NCBI RefSeq assembly: GCF_034057115.1
Contig: NZ_CP139195.1
Location: forward strand, 3,906,001 to 3,970,000
Reading direction: 5' to 3'
Origin: Pseudomonas sp. AN-1
Lineage (GTDB): Bacteria; Pseudomonadota; Gammaproteobacteria; Pseudomonadales; Pseudomonadaceae
DNA: 64,000 nucleotides
A model generated the notes under the pieces. The model worked only from the letters and a program-made list of their open reading frames with translations, had not been told where the DNA came from and ran no database searches. Shown here piece after piece: positions 25,377 through 34,314 of the stretch (position 1 is its first letter; the number at the start of each line of letters is the position of its first letter). The position numbers and the translations under genes are program-made.

Positions 25377-28313
25377 ATGAGCCTCCCCTCCCTGATCGAC
25401 CTGCCCGCGGAACTCAATGCCCTGGTCGAGCACAGCTTGCAGGGCCTGCGCGCCCGTCTCGATGATGCAGGTCAACAGGCCCTGGCGGCCTGGCCGGCGG
25501 CGCGCCACGCCGCGCTGGCGCGGGCGCTGGGCGCCAGCGACTTCGTCGCCGAGCTGGCCGTGCGCGACGCCGCCATGCTGCTCGAGCTGGCCGAGAGCGG
25601 CGAGCTAGAGCGAGCGCTGGGCGCCGGCGAGCTGCGCGACCAGCTGGCCGCGGCGCTGGAGGGCTGCGCCAGCGAGGACGATCTGGCCCGGCGCCTGCGC
25701 CGCTACCGCAACCGCCAGCAGACGCGGATCATCTGGCGCGACGTCAACCGCCTGGCCGACCTGGCCGCGACCTGCCGCGACCTCTCCGATCTGGCCGACG
25801 CCAGCATCGACCTGGCCTACCGCTGGCTGTACGCCCAGCAGTGCGCGCAGTCCGGCACGCCGATCGGCGCGCGCAGCGGCGAGGCGCAGCATCTGGTGAT
25901 CCTCGGCATGGGCAAGCTCGGTGCCTTCGAGCTCAACCTGTCCTCGGACATCGACCTGATCTTCGCCTACCCCGAGGGCGGCGAGACCACGGGCGCGCGC
26001 CGCTCGCTGGACAACCAGGAGTTCTTCACCCGCGTCGGCCAGAAGCTGATCAAGGCGCTGGACGCGCTGACCGTCGACGGCTTCGTGTTCCGCGTCGACA
26101 TGCGCCTGCGCCCCTACGGCTCCGGCGGCCCGCTGGTGTACAGCTTCAACGCCATGGAGCAGTACTACCAGGACCAGGGCCGCGACTGGGAGCGCTACGC
26201 GATGATCAAGGCGCGCGTGGTGGCCGGCGACCAGGCCGCCGGCGCGCAGCTGCAGCAGATGCTGCGGCCGTTCGTCTACCGCCGCTACCTGGACTTCTCG
26301 GCGATCGAGGCGCTGCGTAGCATGAAGCAGCTGATCCAGCAGGAGGTGCGGCGCAAGGGCATGACCGAGAACATCAAGCTCGGCGCCGGCGGCATCCGCG
26401 AGGTGGAGTTCATCGCCCAGGCCTTCCAGCTGATCCACGGCGGCCGCGACCTCAGCCTGCAGCAGCGGCCGCTGCTCAAGGTGCTCGACACCCTGGCCGG
26501 GCAGGGCTACCTGCCGCCGCCGGTGGTCGACGAACTCAAGGACGGCTACCGCTTCCTGCGCTACCTGGAGCACGCCCTGCAGGCGATCGCCGACCGCCAG
26601 ACGCAGATGCTCCCCGACGGCGAGCTGGAGCGCGCGCGGGTGGCCTTCATCATGGGCTTCCCCGGCTGGAATGCGCTGCTCGACCAGCTGGCGCACTGGC
26701 GCGGGCGCATCGACTGGCACTTCCGCCAGGTGATCGCCGATCCCGACGAGGACGGCGGCGCCAGCCTGGCCGGCGTCGGCGACGAGTGGCTGCCGCTGTG
26801 GCAGGGCGCCCTCGAGCCCGAGGCGGCCCAGCACCACCTGGCCGACGCCGGCTTCGCCGATCCCGCCAGCGCCTGGCAGCGCCTGGAGGGCCTGCTGCAC
26901 GGCTCGCAGGTGCGCGCCATGCAGCGCCTGGGGCGCGAGCGGCTGGACGCCTTCATGCCGGGCCTGCTCGCCGCGATGGTCGCCCACGGCAATCCCGACC
27001 TGCTGCTCGAGCGCGTGCTGCCGCTGGTCGAGGCGGTGGCGCGGCGCTCGGCCTACCTGGTGCTGCTGTCCGAGAACCCCGGCGCCCTGGCGCGCCTGCT
27101 GACCCTGTGCGCCGCCAGTCCCTGGGTGGCCGAGCAGATCGCCCGCTACCCGCTGCTGCTCGACGAACTGCTCAACGAGGGGCGCCTGTACAGCCCGCCG
27201 GGCAAGGACGAACTGGCCGCCGAGCTGCGCGAGCGCCTCACCCGCATCCCCGAGGACGACCTGGAGCAGCAGATGGAGGCGCTGCGCCACTTCAAGCTGG
27301 CCCACGGCCTGCGCGTGGCCGCCTCGGAGATCGCCGGCAGCCTGCCGCTGATGAAGGTGTCCGACTACCTGACCTGGCTGGCCGAGGCGATCCTCGAGCA
27401 GGTGCTGCAGCTGGCCTGGCGCCAGGTCGGCCTGCGCCACGGCTACCCGCGCCGTGGCGACGGCAGCAGCGCCGGCGAGCCGGAGTTCGTCATCGTCGGC
27501 TACGGCAAGGTCGGCGGCATCGAGCTGGGCCACAGTTCCGATCTGGACCTGGTGTTCATCCACAACGGCGACCAGCAGCACGAGACCGACGGCGCCAAGC
27601 CGATCGACAGCGCGCAGTTCTACACCCGCCTGGGCCAGCGCATCATCCACCTGCTCACCGCGCAGACCGCCTCCGGCGCGCTGTACGAGGTCGACATGCG
27701 TCTGCGCCCGTCCGGCGCGGCCGGCCTCCTGGCCAGCTCGCTGGCGGCCTTCGAGCGCTACCAGGAGGGCGAGGCCTGGACCTGGGAGCACCAGGCGCTG
27801 GTGCGCGCCCGCGTGCTGGCCGGCTCCGCCGCGGTCGGCGCGCGCTTCGAGGCGATCCGCGCCCAGGTGCTCGGCCGCGAGCGTGACGGCGCCGCGCTGC
27901 GCGCCGAGGTCAGCGAGATGCGCGCCAAGATGCGCGACAACCTAGGCAGCAAGGCCACCGCCGGCGGCACCGCGGCGGAGGCCTTCGACGCCGCGGCCGC
28001 CTTCGATCTCAAGCACGATGCCGGTGGTATCGTCGATATCGAATTTATGGTGCAATATGCCGTTCTCGCCTGGTCGCGGCAGTACCCTGAACTGCTGCGT
28101 TTCACCGACAACATCCGCATTCTGGAAGGGCTGGAGCGGGCTGGCCTGATCGCGAGCTCCGACGTCCGACTCCTGCAGGAGGCCTACAAGGCCTATCGCG
28201 CAGCCGCCCACCGCCTGGCCTTGCAAAAACAGGCCGGCAGTGTGAGCGGAGACCACTTCCACGAGGAACGCCGCGGCGTGATGCGGATCTGGCGCGAACT
28301 GGGGCTGGCCTGA
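25377..28313 (+). CDS. glnE: Bifunctional glutamine synthetase adenylyltransferase/deadenylase
   Basis: A 978-residue enzyme with two nucleotidyltransferase domains. The N-terminal deadenylase has GMGKLGAFELNLSSDIDLIF near residue 174. The C-terminal adenylyltransferase has GYGKVGGIELGHSSDLDLVF near residue 707. It adds or removes AMP on glutamine synthetase under PII control and so links nitrogen status to ammonia assimilation, the same pathway as gltBD in this window. The ATG follows AAGGA. Next on the strand is ilvE, 49 bp on. Confidence 0.97.
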   Translation: MSLPSLIDLPAELNALVEHSLQGLRARLDDAGQQALAAWPAARHAALARALGASDFVAELAVRDAAMLLELAESGELERALGAGELRDQLAAALEGCASEDDLARRLRRYRNRQQTRIIWRDVNRLADLAATCRDLSDLADASIDLAYRWLYAQQCAQSGTPIGARSGEAQHLVILGMGKLGAFELNLSSDIDLIFAYPEGGETTGARRSLDNQEFFTRVGQKLIKALDALTVDGFVFRVDMRLRPYGSGGPLVYSFNAMEQYYQDQGRDWERYAMIKARVVAGDQAAGAQLQQMLRPFVYRRYLDFSAIEALRSMKQLIQQEVRRKGMTENIKLGAGGIREVEFIAQAFQLIHGGRDLSLQQRPLLKVLDTLAGQGYLPPPVVDELKDGYRFLRYLEHALQAIADRQTQMLPDGELERARVAFIMGFPGWNALLDQLAHWRGRIDWHFRQVIADPDEDGGASLAGVGDEWLPLWQGALEPEAAQHHLADAGFADPASAWQRLEGLLHGSQVRAMQRLGRERLDAFMPGLLAAMVAHGNPDLLLERVLPLVEAVARRSAYLVLLSENPGALARLLTLCAASPWVAEQIARYPLLLDELLNEGRLYSPPGKDELAAELRERLTRIPEDDLEQQMEALRHFKLAHGLRVAASEIAGSLPLMKVSDYLTWLAEAILEQVLQLAWRQVGLRHGYPRRGDGSSAGEPEFVIVGYGKVGGIELGHSSDLDLVFIHNGDQQHETDGAKPIDSAQFYTRLGQRIIHLLTAQTASGALYEVDMRLRPSGAAGLLASSLAAFERYQEGEAWTWEHQALVRARVLAGSAAVGARFEAIRAQVLGRERDGAALRAEVSEMRAKMRDNLGSKATAGGTAAEAFDAAAAFDLKHDAGGIVDIEFMVQYAVLAWSRQYPELLRFTDNIRILEGLERAGLIASSDVRLLQEAYKAYRAAAHRLALQKQAGSVSGDHFHEERRGVMRIWRELGLA

Positions 28314-28362
28314 GGCGCCCCGACAACCCCGAATTCTTGTTAGGTTTAGGAGCTGGCAAATT

Positions 28363-29286
28363 ATGTCGATGGCCGATCGTGATGGCGTTATCTGGTATGA
28401 CGGCGAACTGGTGCCGTGGCGCGAAGCCAACACCCATGTGCTGACCCACTCCCTGCACTACGGCATGGGCGTGTTCGAGGGCGTGCGTGCCTACAACACT
28501 CCGGATGGCACCGCGATCTTCCGTCTGCAGGCGCACACCGACCGCCTGTTCGACTCCGCCCACATCATGGGCATGAAGATCCCCTTCACCAAGGAAGAGA
28601 TCAACGAGGCGACCCGTGCCGCCGTGCGCGAGAATGGTCTGGAAAGCGCCTACATCCGCCCGCTGGCCTTCTACGGCTCGGAAGGCATGGGTATCCGCGC
28701 CGACAACCTGAAGGTCCACGTGGTCATCGCCGCCTGGCACTGGGGCGCCTACATGGGCGACGAGGCCCTGGAGCGCGGCATCAAGATCCGCACCAGCTCG
28801 TTCACCCGCCACCACGTGAACATCTCCATGACCCGCGCCAAGGCCAGCGGTCACTACATCAACTCGATGCTGGCCCTGCAGGAAGCCGTGTCCGCCGGCG
28901 CCGACGAGGCCCTGCTGCTGGATCCGGAAGGCTACGTGGCCGAGGGTTCGGGCGAGAACGTGTTCATCGTCAAGAACGGCGTGATCTACACCCCCGAGGT
29001 CACCGCCTGCCTGAACGGCATCACCCGCAATACCGTGCTGACCCTGGCGCGCGAGCTGGGCGTCGAGATCGTCGAGAAGCGCATCACCCGCGACGAGGTG
29101 TACATCGCCGACGAGGCCTTCTTCACCGGCACCGCCGCCGAAGTGACCCCGATCCGCGAACTGGACGGCCGCCAGATCGGCGCCGGCCGCCGTGGTCCGG
29201 TCACCGAGAAGCTGCAGAAGGCCTACTTCGACCTGGTCACCGGCAAGACCGCTGCCCACGCCGAATGGCGCACCCTGGTCAAGTAA
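28363..29286 (+). CDS. ilvE: Branched-chain amino acid aminotransferase
   Basis: A 307-residue PLP fold-type IV aminotransferase. It carries HSLHYGMGVFEGVRAY near residue 28, the PLP lysine in MTRAKASGHYINSMLA, and EALLLDPEGYVAEGSGENVF. It interconverts 2-oxo acids with valine, leucine and isoleucine. The ATG has TTAGGAG upstream. It precedes the LPS core operon but is separated from waaF by a 169-bp gap holding a nested palindromic element. Confidence 0.96.
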   Translation: MSMADRDGVIWYDGELVPWREANTHVLTHSLHYGMGVFEGVRAYNTPDGTAIFRLQAHTDRLFDSAHIMGMKIPFTKEEINEATRAAVRENGLESAYIRPLAFYGSEGMGIRADNLKVHVVIAAWHWGAYMGDEALERGIKIRTSSFTRHHVNISMTRAKASGHYINSMLALQEAVSAGADEALLLDPEGYVAEGSGENVFIVKNGVIYTPEVTACLNGITRNTVLTLARELGVEIVEKRITRDEVYIADEAFFTGTAAEVTPIRELDGRQIGAGRRGPVTEKLQKAYFDLVTGKTAAHAEWRTLVK

Positions 29287-29302
29287 GCACGACCCGGATC
29301 CG

Positions 29303-29433
29303 CGTAGGGTGGGTCAGGCCGCAGGCCGCAACCCACCATCCGGCCCGCCGGGCCGGCCAGCGGTGGATCCGCCGGCGGATGCCTGCGGCATCCCTGGTGG
29401 GTTACGCTGCTGGCGCAGCCAACCCACCCTACG
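29303..29433. repeat. Nested palindromic element between ilvE and waaF
   Basis: Outer arms 29303-29314 and 29422-29433 (CGTAGGGTGGGT and its complement) pair perfectly. Inner AACCCACCA near 29329 pairs with TGGTGGGTT near 29395. The 131-bp composite occupies most of the gap and ends 22 bp before the waaF ATG. It looks like a REP-type mosaic element. Confidence 0.8.
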
Positions 29434-29455
29434 ATTTCCTGCTTCCGGCTTTTCT

Positions 29456-30505
29456 ATGAACATCCTGATCATCGGCCCCAGCTGGGTGGGCGACATGGTG
29501 ATGGCGCAGACGCTGTTCCAGTGTCTCAGGCAGCGCCATCCCGACTGCGCCATCGACGTGCTGGCCCCCGAGTGGAGCCGGCCGATCCTCGAACGCATGC
29601 CCGAAGTCCGCCAGGCGCTGAGCTTCCCGTTCGGCCACGGCGTGCTCGACCTCGCCGGACGCCGGCGCATCGGCAAGTCGCTGGCCGGCCAGTACGACCA
29701 GGCGATCCTGCTGCCCAACTCGCTGAAGTCGGCGCTGGTGCCGTTCTTCGCCGGCATCCGCCAGCGCACCGGCTGGGTCGGCGAGATGCGCTACGGCCTG
29801 CTCAACGACGCCCGCAAGCTGGACAAGGCGCGCTACCCGCTGATGATCGAGCGCTTCATGGCCCTGGCCTTCGAGCCGGGTGTGGAGCTGCCCAAACCCT
29901 ATCCGCGTCCGCAACTGCAGATCGACCCGGCCAGCCGCGCCGCGGCGCTGGCCAAGTTCGGCCTCGAGCTGGACCGCCCGGTGCTGGCGCTGTGCCCCGG
30001 CGCCGAGTTCGGCGAGGCCAAGCGCTGGCCGGCCGAGCACTATGCCGCGGTGGCCGACGCCAAGATCCGTGCCGGCTGGCAGGTCTGGCTGTTCGGCTCG
30101 AAGAACGACCACCCGGTCGGCGAGGCGATCCGCGAGGAGCTGATGCCCGGACTGCAGGAGGAGGCGGTCAACCTCGCCGGCGAGACCAGCCTGGCCGAGG
30201 CCATCGACCTGCTGTCCTGCGCCGCGGCGGTGGTGTCCAACGACTCCGGGCTGATGCACGTGGCCGCCGCGCTGGACCGCCCGCTGGTGGCGGTGTACGG
30301 CTCCACCTCGCCGCAGTTCACCCCGCCGCTGGCCGAGCAGGTGGAGATCGTCCGCCTCGGCCTCGACTGCAGCCCGTGCTTCGAACGCACCTGCCGCTTC
30401 GGCCACTACAACTGCCTGCGCGACCTGCAGCCGCAGCCGGTGCTGGCGGCGCTCGAGCGCCTGGCCGGCGACCCGCTGGCCGACCCGCTGCCGCTGGAGC
30501 ACTGA
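29456..30505 (+). CDS. waaF: ADP-heptose:LPS heptosyltransferase II
   Basis: A 349-residue GT9 glycosyltransferase starting MNILIIGPSWVGDMVMAQTL, with CPGAEFGEAKRWP and VVSNDSGLMHVAAALDRPLVAVYGST as substrate-binding signatures. It adds the second heptose to the inner core at the cytoplasmic face of the inner membrane. The open frame starts further upstream, but this ATG gives the standard N-terminus. Its stop is immediately followed by the waaC GTG. Confidence 0.95.
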   Translation: MNILIIGPSWVGDMVMAQTLFQCLRQRHPDCAIDVLAPEWSRPILERMPEVRQALSFPFGHGVLDLAGRRRIGKSLAGQYDQAILLPNSLKSALVPFFAGIRQRTGWVGEMRYGLLNDARKLDKARYPLMIERFMALAFEPGVELPKPYPRPQLQIDPASRAAALAKFGLELDRPVLALCPGAEFGEAKRWPAEHYAAVADAKIRAGWQVWLFGSKNDHPVGEAIREELMPGLQEEAVNLAGETSLAEAIDLLSCAAAVVSNDSGLMHVAAALDRPLVAVYGSTSPQFTPPLAEQVEIVRLGLDCSPCFERTCRFGHYNCLRDLQPQPVLAALERLAGDPLADPLPLEH

Positions 30506-31564
30506 GTGCGCGTCCTGCTGATCAAGACGTCCTCGCTGGGCGACGTCATCCATAGCCTGCCGGCGCTCACCGACGCGCAGCGCGCCATCCCCGGCATCCG
30601 TTTCGACTGGGTGGTGGAGGAGGGCTTCGCCGAGATCCCCACCTGGCATCCGGCGGTCGACCGGGTGATCCCGGTGGCCCTGCGCCGCTGGCGCAGGAAC
30701 CTCTGGCAGACCTGGCGCAGCGGCGAGTGGCAGCAGTTCAAGGCGCGCCTGGCCGAGCGCGACTACGACCTGGTGCTCGACGCCCAAGGCCTGGTCAAGA
30801 GCGCCTTGCTCACCCGCTACGCGCGCGGCCCGGTGGCCGGCCTGGATCGCGCCAGCGCCCGCGAGCCGCTGGCCAGTCGCTTCTACGATCGCGGCCTGCC
30901 GGTGCCCTGGGGCATGCACGCGGTGGAGCGGCTGCGCCAGCTGTTCGCCCAGGCGCTCGGCTATCCGCTGCCGGCGGAGACCGGTGACTACGCCCTCGAC
31001 CGCCAGCGCCTGCTCGCCGGCCGCCGCGCCGAGCCTTACCTGCTGCTGCTGCACGGCACCACCTGGACCACCAAGCACTGGCCGGAGCGCTACTGGCGCG
31101 AGCTGGCCGAGCTGCTCGGCGCCCAGGGCTGGGCGATCCGCCTGCCGTGGGGCAATGCCGAGGAGAAGGCGCGCGCCGAGCGCATCGCCGCCGGGCTGGC
31201 GCACGTGACGGTGCTGCCGAAACTGAATCTGGCCGGCGTCGCCACTGAGCTGGCCGGCGCCCGCGCCTGCGTGGCGGTGGACACCGGCCTCGGCCACCTG
31301 GCCGCCGCCCTGGACGTGCCGACCATCTCCCTGTACGGCCCGACCAACCCCGGTTTCACCGGCGCCTACGGCCGCGGCCAGATCCACCTGGCCAGCGACT
31401 TCCCCTGCGCGCCCTGCCTGAAGAAGACCTGCGCCTACCAGCCCTCGGCCGAGGATCGCCAGCGTTTCGACCTGGCCACGGAACAGCCGCTGTGCTTCAC
31501 CCGTCTCGACCCGGCACGGATCGCCGCCGAGCTGGCGGCCCTGCTGCCTGCGAGAATCGTCTGA
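30506..31564 (+). CDS. waaC: ADP-heptose:Kdo2-lipid A heptosyltransferase I
   Basis: A 352-residue GT9 enzyme (MRVLLIKTSSLGDVIHSLPAL at the start; LLLHGTTWTTKHWPE; VAVDTGLGHLAAALDVPTISLYGPT) that adds the first heptose to Kdo2-lipid A. The GTG start directly abuts the waaF stop and the TGA overlaps the waaG ATG by one base, so translation along waaF-waaC-waaG is probably coupled. Confidence 0.95.
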   Translation: MRVLLIKTSSLGDVIHSLPALTDAQRAIPGIRFDWVVEEGFAEIPTWHPAVDRVIPVALRRWRRNLWQTWRSGEWQQFKARLAERDYDLVLDAQGLVKSALLTRYARGPVAGLDRASAREPLASRFYDRGLPVPWGMHAVERLRQLFAQALGYPLPAETGDYALDRQRLLAGRRAEPYLLLLHGTTWTTKHWPERYWRELAELLGAQGWAIRLPWGNAEEKARAERIAAGLAHVTVLPKLNLAGVATELAGARACVAVDTGLGHLAAALDVPTISLYGPTNPGFTGAYGRGQIHLASDFPCAPCLKKTCAYQPSAEDRQRFDLATEQPLCFTRLDPARIAAELAALLPARIV

Positions 31565-32685
31565 TGCAACTGGCCTTCGTGCTGTACAAGTACTTCCCCT
31601 TCGGTGGCCTGCAGCGCGACTTCCTGCGCATCGCCCTGGAATGCCAGCGCCGCGGCCACGCCATCCGCGTCTACACGCCGATCTGGGAAGGCGAGGTGCC
31701 GCCCGGCTTCGACGTGCGGGTGGCGAAGATCCGCTCCTGGTCCAACCACCGGCGCAACGAGAAGTTCAGCGCCTGGCTGGCCGCCGATCTGGCCCGTGAT
31801 CCGGTCGACCGGGTGGTCGGCTTCAACAAGATGCCGGGCCTCGACGTCTACTACGCCGCCGACGGCTGCTACGAGGACAAGGCGCAGACCCTGCGCAACC
31901 CGCTGTACCGTTTCGGCAAGCGTTACCGCCACTTCGCCGAGTACGAGCACGCGGTGTTCGCCGCCGAGGCCAGGACCGAGATCCTGATGATCTCCGAGGT
32001 GCAGCAGCCGCTGTTCGTCAGGCACTATGGCACGCCGGCCGGGCGCTTCCACCTGCTGCCGCCGGGCATCGCCCAGGATCGCCGCGCGCCGGCCAACGCC
32101 GCCGCGATCCGCGCCGAGTTCCGCCGCGAGTTCGACCTGGGCGACGCCGACCTGCTGCTGGTGCAGATCGGCTCCGGCTTCAAGACCAAGGGGCTGGACC
32201 GCAGCCTCAAGGCGCTGGCCAGCCTGCCGCGCGAGCTGAAGAAACGCACCCGGCTGATCGCCATCGGCCAGGACGATCCCAAGCCGTTCCTCCTGCAGGT
32301 CAAGGCGCTCGGCCTGTCCGAGCAGGTGCAGATCCTCAAGGGGCGCAGCGACATCCCGCGCTTTTTGCTCGGCGCCGACCTGCTGATCCACCCGGCCTAC
32401 AACGAGAACACCGGCACCGTGCTGCTGGAGGCGCTGGTCTCCGGCCTGCCGGTGCTGGTCACCGACGTCTGCGGCTATGCCCACTACATCGCCGATGCCG
32501 ACTGCGGCCGGGTGCTGCCCAGTCCGTTCGAGCAGGAGCGCCTCAACCAGTACCTGGCCGAGATGCTCGCCGACGACGCGGCGCGTGCGCGCTGGGGCGC
32601 CAACGGCCTGGCCTATGCCGATACGGCGGATCTCTACTCCATGCCGCAGAAGGCCGCCGACGTGATCCTCGGGGAGCAAGCATGA
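31564..32685 (+). CDS. waaG: LPS core glycosyltransferase WaaG (GT4)
   Basis: A 373-residue GT4 enzyme. It begins MQLAFVLYKYFPFGGLQRDFLR and carries the nucleotide-sugar binding region LIHPAYNENTGTVLLEALVSGLPVL. In P. aeruginosa WaaG adds the first outer-core sugar, a galactosamine, to heptose II; in enterics it adds glucose. The donor here is not decidable. The ATG overlaps the waaC stop. The usual tight junction to waaP is interrupted by a 79-bp insert with a palindromic repeat. Confidence 0.94.
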   Translation: MQLAFVLYKYFPFGGLQRDFLRIALECQRRGHAIRVYTPIWEGEVPPGFDVRVAKIRSWSNHRRNEKFSAWLAADLARDPVDRVVGFNKMPGLDVYYAADGCYEDKAQTLRNPLYRFGKRYRHFAEYEHAVFAAEARTEILMISEVQQPLFVRHYGTPAGRFHLLPPGIAQDRRAPANAAAIRAEFRREFDLGDADLLLVQIGSGFKTKGLDRSLKALASLPRELKKRTRLIAIGQDDPKPFLLQVKALGLSEQVQILKGRSDIPRFLLGADLLIHPAYNENTGTVLLEALVSGLPVLVTDVCGYAHYIADADCGRVLPSPFEQERLNQYLAEMLADDAARARWGANGLAYADTADLYSMPQKAADVILGEQA

Positions 32686-32774
32686 ACACGATCCGTAGGG
32701 GCGAATTCATTCGCCTTGCCGAACTTCTGCAGGCGAATGAATTCGCCCCTACGGGAGCGGTGCCATGCAACTGA
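32682..32774 (+). CDS. 30-codon open frame bridging waaG and waaP
   Basis: The ATG overlaps the waaG stop as ATGA. The frame is open through the whole palindromic repeat and stops 7 bases past the waaP start codon. The peptide begins MNTIRRGEF and is unlike any protein I know. It could let ribosomes leaving waaG unwind the hairpin and reach waaP. It may equally be a chance frame. Confidence 0.3.
   Translation: MNTIRRGEFIRLAELLQANEFAPTGAVPCN
32693..32754. repeat. Palindromic repeat inserted between waaG and waaP
   Basis: Arms 32693-32715 and 32732-32754 are perfectly complementary over 23 bp around a 16-base loop, and start CCGTAGGGGCGAATTCATTC. The right arm supplies the first bases of the waaP ribosome site GGGAG (32753-32757). 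It would form a strong hairpin in the operon mRNA. Confidence 0.9.
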
Positions 32775-33580
32775 TCCTCGCCGAACCTTTCAAGAGCCTG
32801 TGGCAGGGCAAGGACGCCTTCACCGAGGTGGAGAAGCTGCAGGGCCAGGTCTACCGCGAACTGGAAGGCCGCCGCACCCTGCGCACCGAGGTGGCCGGGC
32901 GCGGCTACTTCGTCAAGATCCACCGTGGCATCGGCTGGGGCGAGATCGTCAAGAACCTGCTGACCCTCAGGGCCCCGGTGCTCGGCGCCGGCCAGGAATG
33001 GACGGCGATCCAGCGCCTGACAGAGGCCGGCGTGCCGACCATGACCGCGGTGGCCTTCGGCGAGCGTGGCGCCAATCCCGCCGCGCAGCACTCCTTCATC
33101 GTCACCGAGGAGCTGGCGCCCACCGTCAGCCTCGAGGACTTCAGCCGCGACTGGATCTCGGCACCGCCGGAGCCGCGCCTCAAGCGCGCGCTGATCCGCC
33201 GCGTCGCCGAGATGGTCGGCGCCATGCACCGCGCCGGGGTCAACCACCGCGACTGCTACATCTGCCATTTCCTGCTGCATACGGACCAGGCGGTGACCGC
33301 CGACGACTTCCGCCTGTCGGTGATCGACCTGCACCGCGCGCAGACCCGCGCTGCCGTGCCGCGCCGCTGGCGCGACAAGGACCTGGCCGCGCTGTACTTC
33401 TCCGCGCTGGATATCGGCCTGACCCGCCGCGACGTGCTGCGTTTCCTCAGGAGCTACTTCCAGCGCCCGCTGCGCGACACCTTGCGCGACGAGGCCCGCC
33501 TGCTGGCCTGGCTGGAGGCCAAGGCGGCCAGGCTGCGCGAGCGCTACCTGCGCAAGTACGCACCGGGGGCCTCGGCGTGA
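32765..33580 (+). CDS. waaP: Lipopolysaccharide heptose I kinase
   Basis: A 271-residue kinase that phosphorylates heptose I of the inner core; it is essential in P. aeruginosa. The ATP-binding lysine lies in GRGYFVKIHRG near residue 49. The catalytic loop HRDCYICHFLLH near residue 161 has the His-for-Asn change known in WaaP, and the metal Asp is in LSVIDLHRAQ. The ATG at 32765 is set by GGGAG seven bases upstream, which is partly in the repeat. The TGA overlaps the next GTG start. Confidence 0.95.
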   Translation: MQLILAEPFKSLWQGKDAFTEVEKLQGQVYRELEGRRTLRTEVAGRGYFVKIHRGIGWGEIVKNLLTLRAPVLGAGQEWTAIQRLTEAGVPTMTAVAFGERGANPAAQHSFIVTEELAPTVSLEDFSRDWISAPPEPRLKRALIRRVAEMVGAMHRAGVNHRDCYICHFLLHTDQAVTADDFRLSVIDLHRAQTRAAVPRRWRDKDLAALYFSALDIGLTRRDVLRFLRSYFQRPLRDTLRDEARLLAWLEAKAARLRERYLRKYAPGASA

Positions 33581-34314
33581 GTGGCTGGCAGCTGGCTGCC
33601 GAGCTGCCCGCCGCCGCGCGGGAGGCCTTCGCCGATCTCGACCGGGTGTTCGCCCTGGACGGCGAGTGGGTGGCCGAGGACCAGATGTCCCGGGTGCTGC
33701 GCGTCGAGGTGGCCGGACTGCGCTACTACGTCAAGCAGTACTGGGGCGCCGGCAAGGGCCTGCGCCGCTGGCTGGGACGGCCGCGGGTCGAGGCCGAATG
33801 GCAGAACCTGCGCCTGTTCGCCCAGTGGGGCATTCCCGCCGCGCCGGTGGTGGCCTGGGGGCTGGAGCGCCGCCTGGGCTGCTTCGCGCGCGGCGCTCTG
33901 ATCACCGCCGAACTGGCCGGCACCGCGGATCTCGCCGCCCTGGCGCGCAACCACGACCCGCGCCTGCGCCAGCGCGACTGGCTGAACAGGGTCAGCCGCC
34001 AGCTGGCCGAGGCCACCCGCCTGATGCACCGCCATGGTTTCGCCCACAACGACCTGAAGTGGCGCAACCTGCTGGTCGACCAGACCGGCAATCTCTACCT
34101 GATCGACTGCCCGACCGGCAGCTTCTGGTGGGGGCCGCTGCTCGACTACCGGATCGTCAAGGATCTCGCCTGCCTGGACAAGGTGGCCAAGTACCACCTG
34201 TCGCGCAGCCGTCGCCTGCGCTTCTACCTGCAGTACCGCGGGCGCGAACGGCTGTCGGCCAACGACAAGTGCCGCCTGCGCAAGATCCTCGCCTTCTTCG
34301 AGGGCCGCGAATGA
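33577..34314 (+). CDS. LPS core sugar kinase, WapP/WapQ-like
   Basis: A 245-residue kinase-fold protein (Kdo/WaaP family). The ATP lysine is in LRYYVKQYWGAGK near residue 51. The catalytic loop FAHNDLKWRNLL and metal Asp in LYLIDCPTG are intact, so it should be active. P. aeruginosa has, from memory, two such genes (wapP and wapQ) after waaP; here only one of this size is present, so I do not assign which. The GTG overlaps the waaP stop (GTGA) and its own TGA overlaps the next ATG (ATGA). Confidence 0.85.
   Translation: MSGWQLAAELPAAAREAFADLDRVFALDGEWVAEDQMSRVLRVEVAGLRYYVKQYWGAGKGLRRWLGRPRVEAEWQNLRLFAQWGIPAAPVVAWGLERRLGCFARGALITAELAGTADLAALARNHDPRLRQRDWLNRVSRQLAEATRLMHRHGFAHNDLKWRNLLVDQTGNLYLIDCPTGSFWWGPLLDYRIVKDLACLDKVAKYHLSRSRRLRFYLQYRGRERLSANDKCRLRKILAFFEGRE

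Noticed and set aside
25605-27791. 728-codon minus-strand open frame over glnE
   Set aside because: Shadow of glnE; no motifs.
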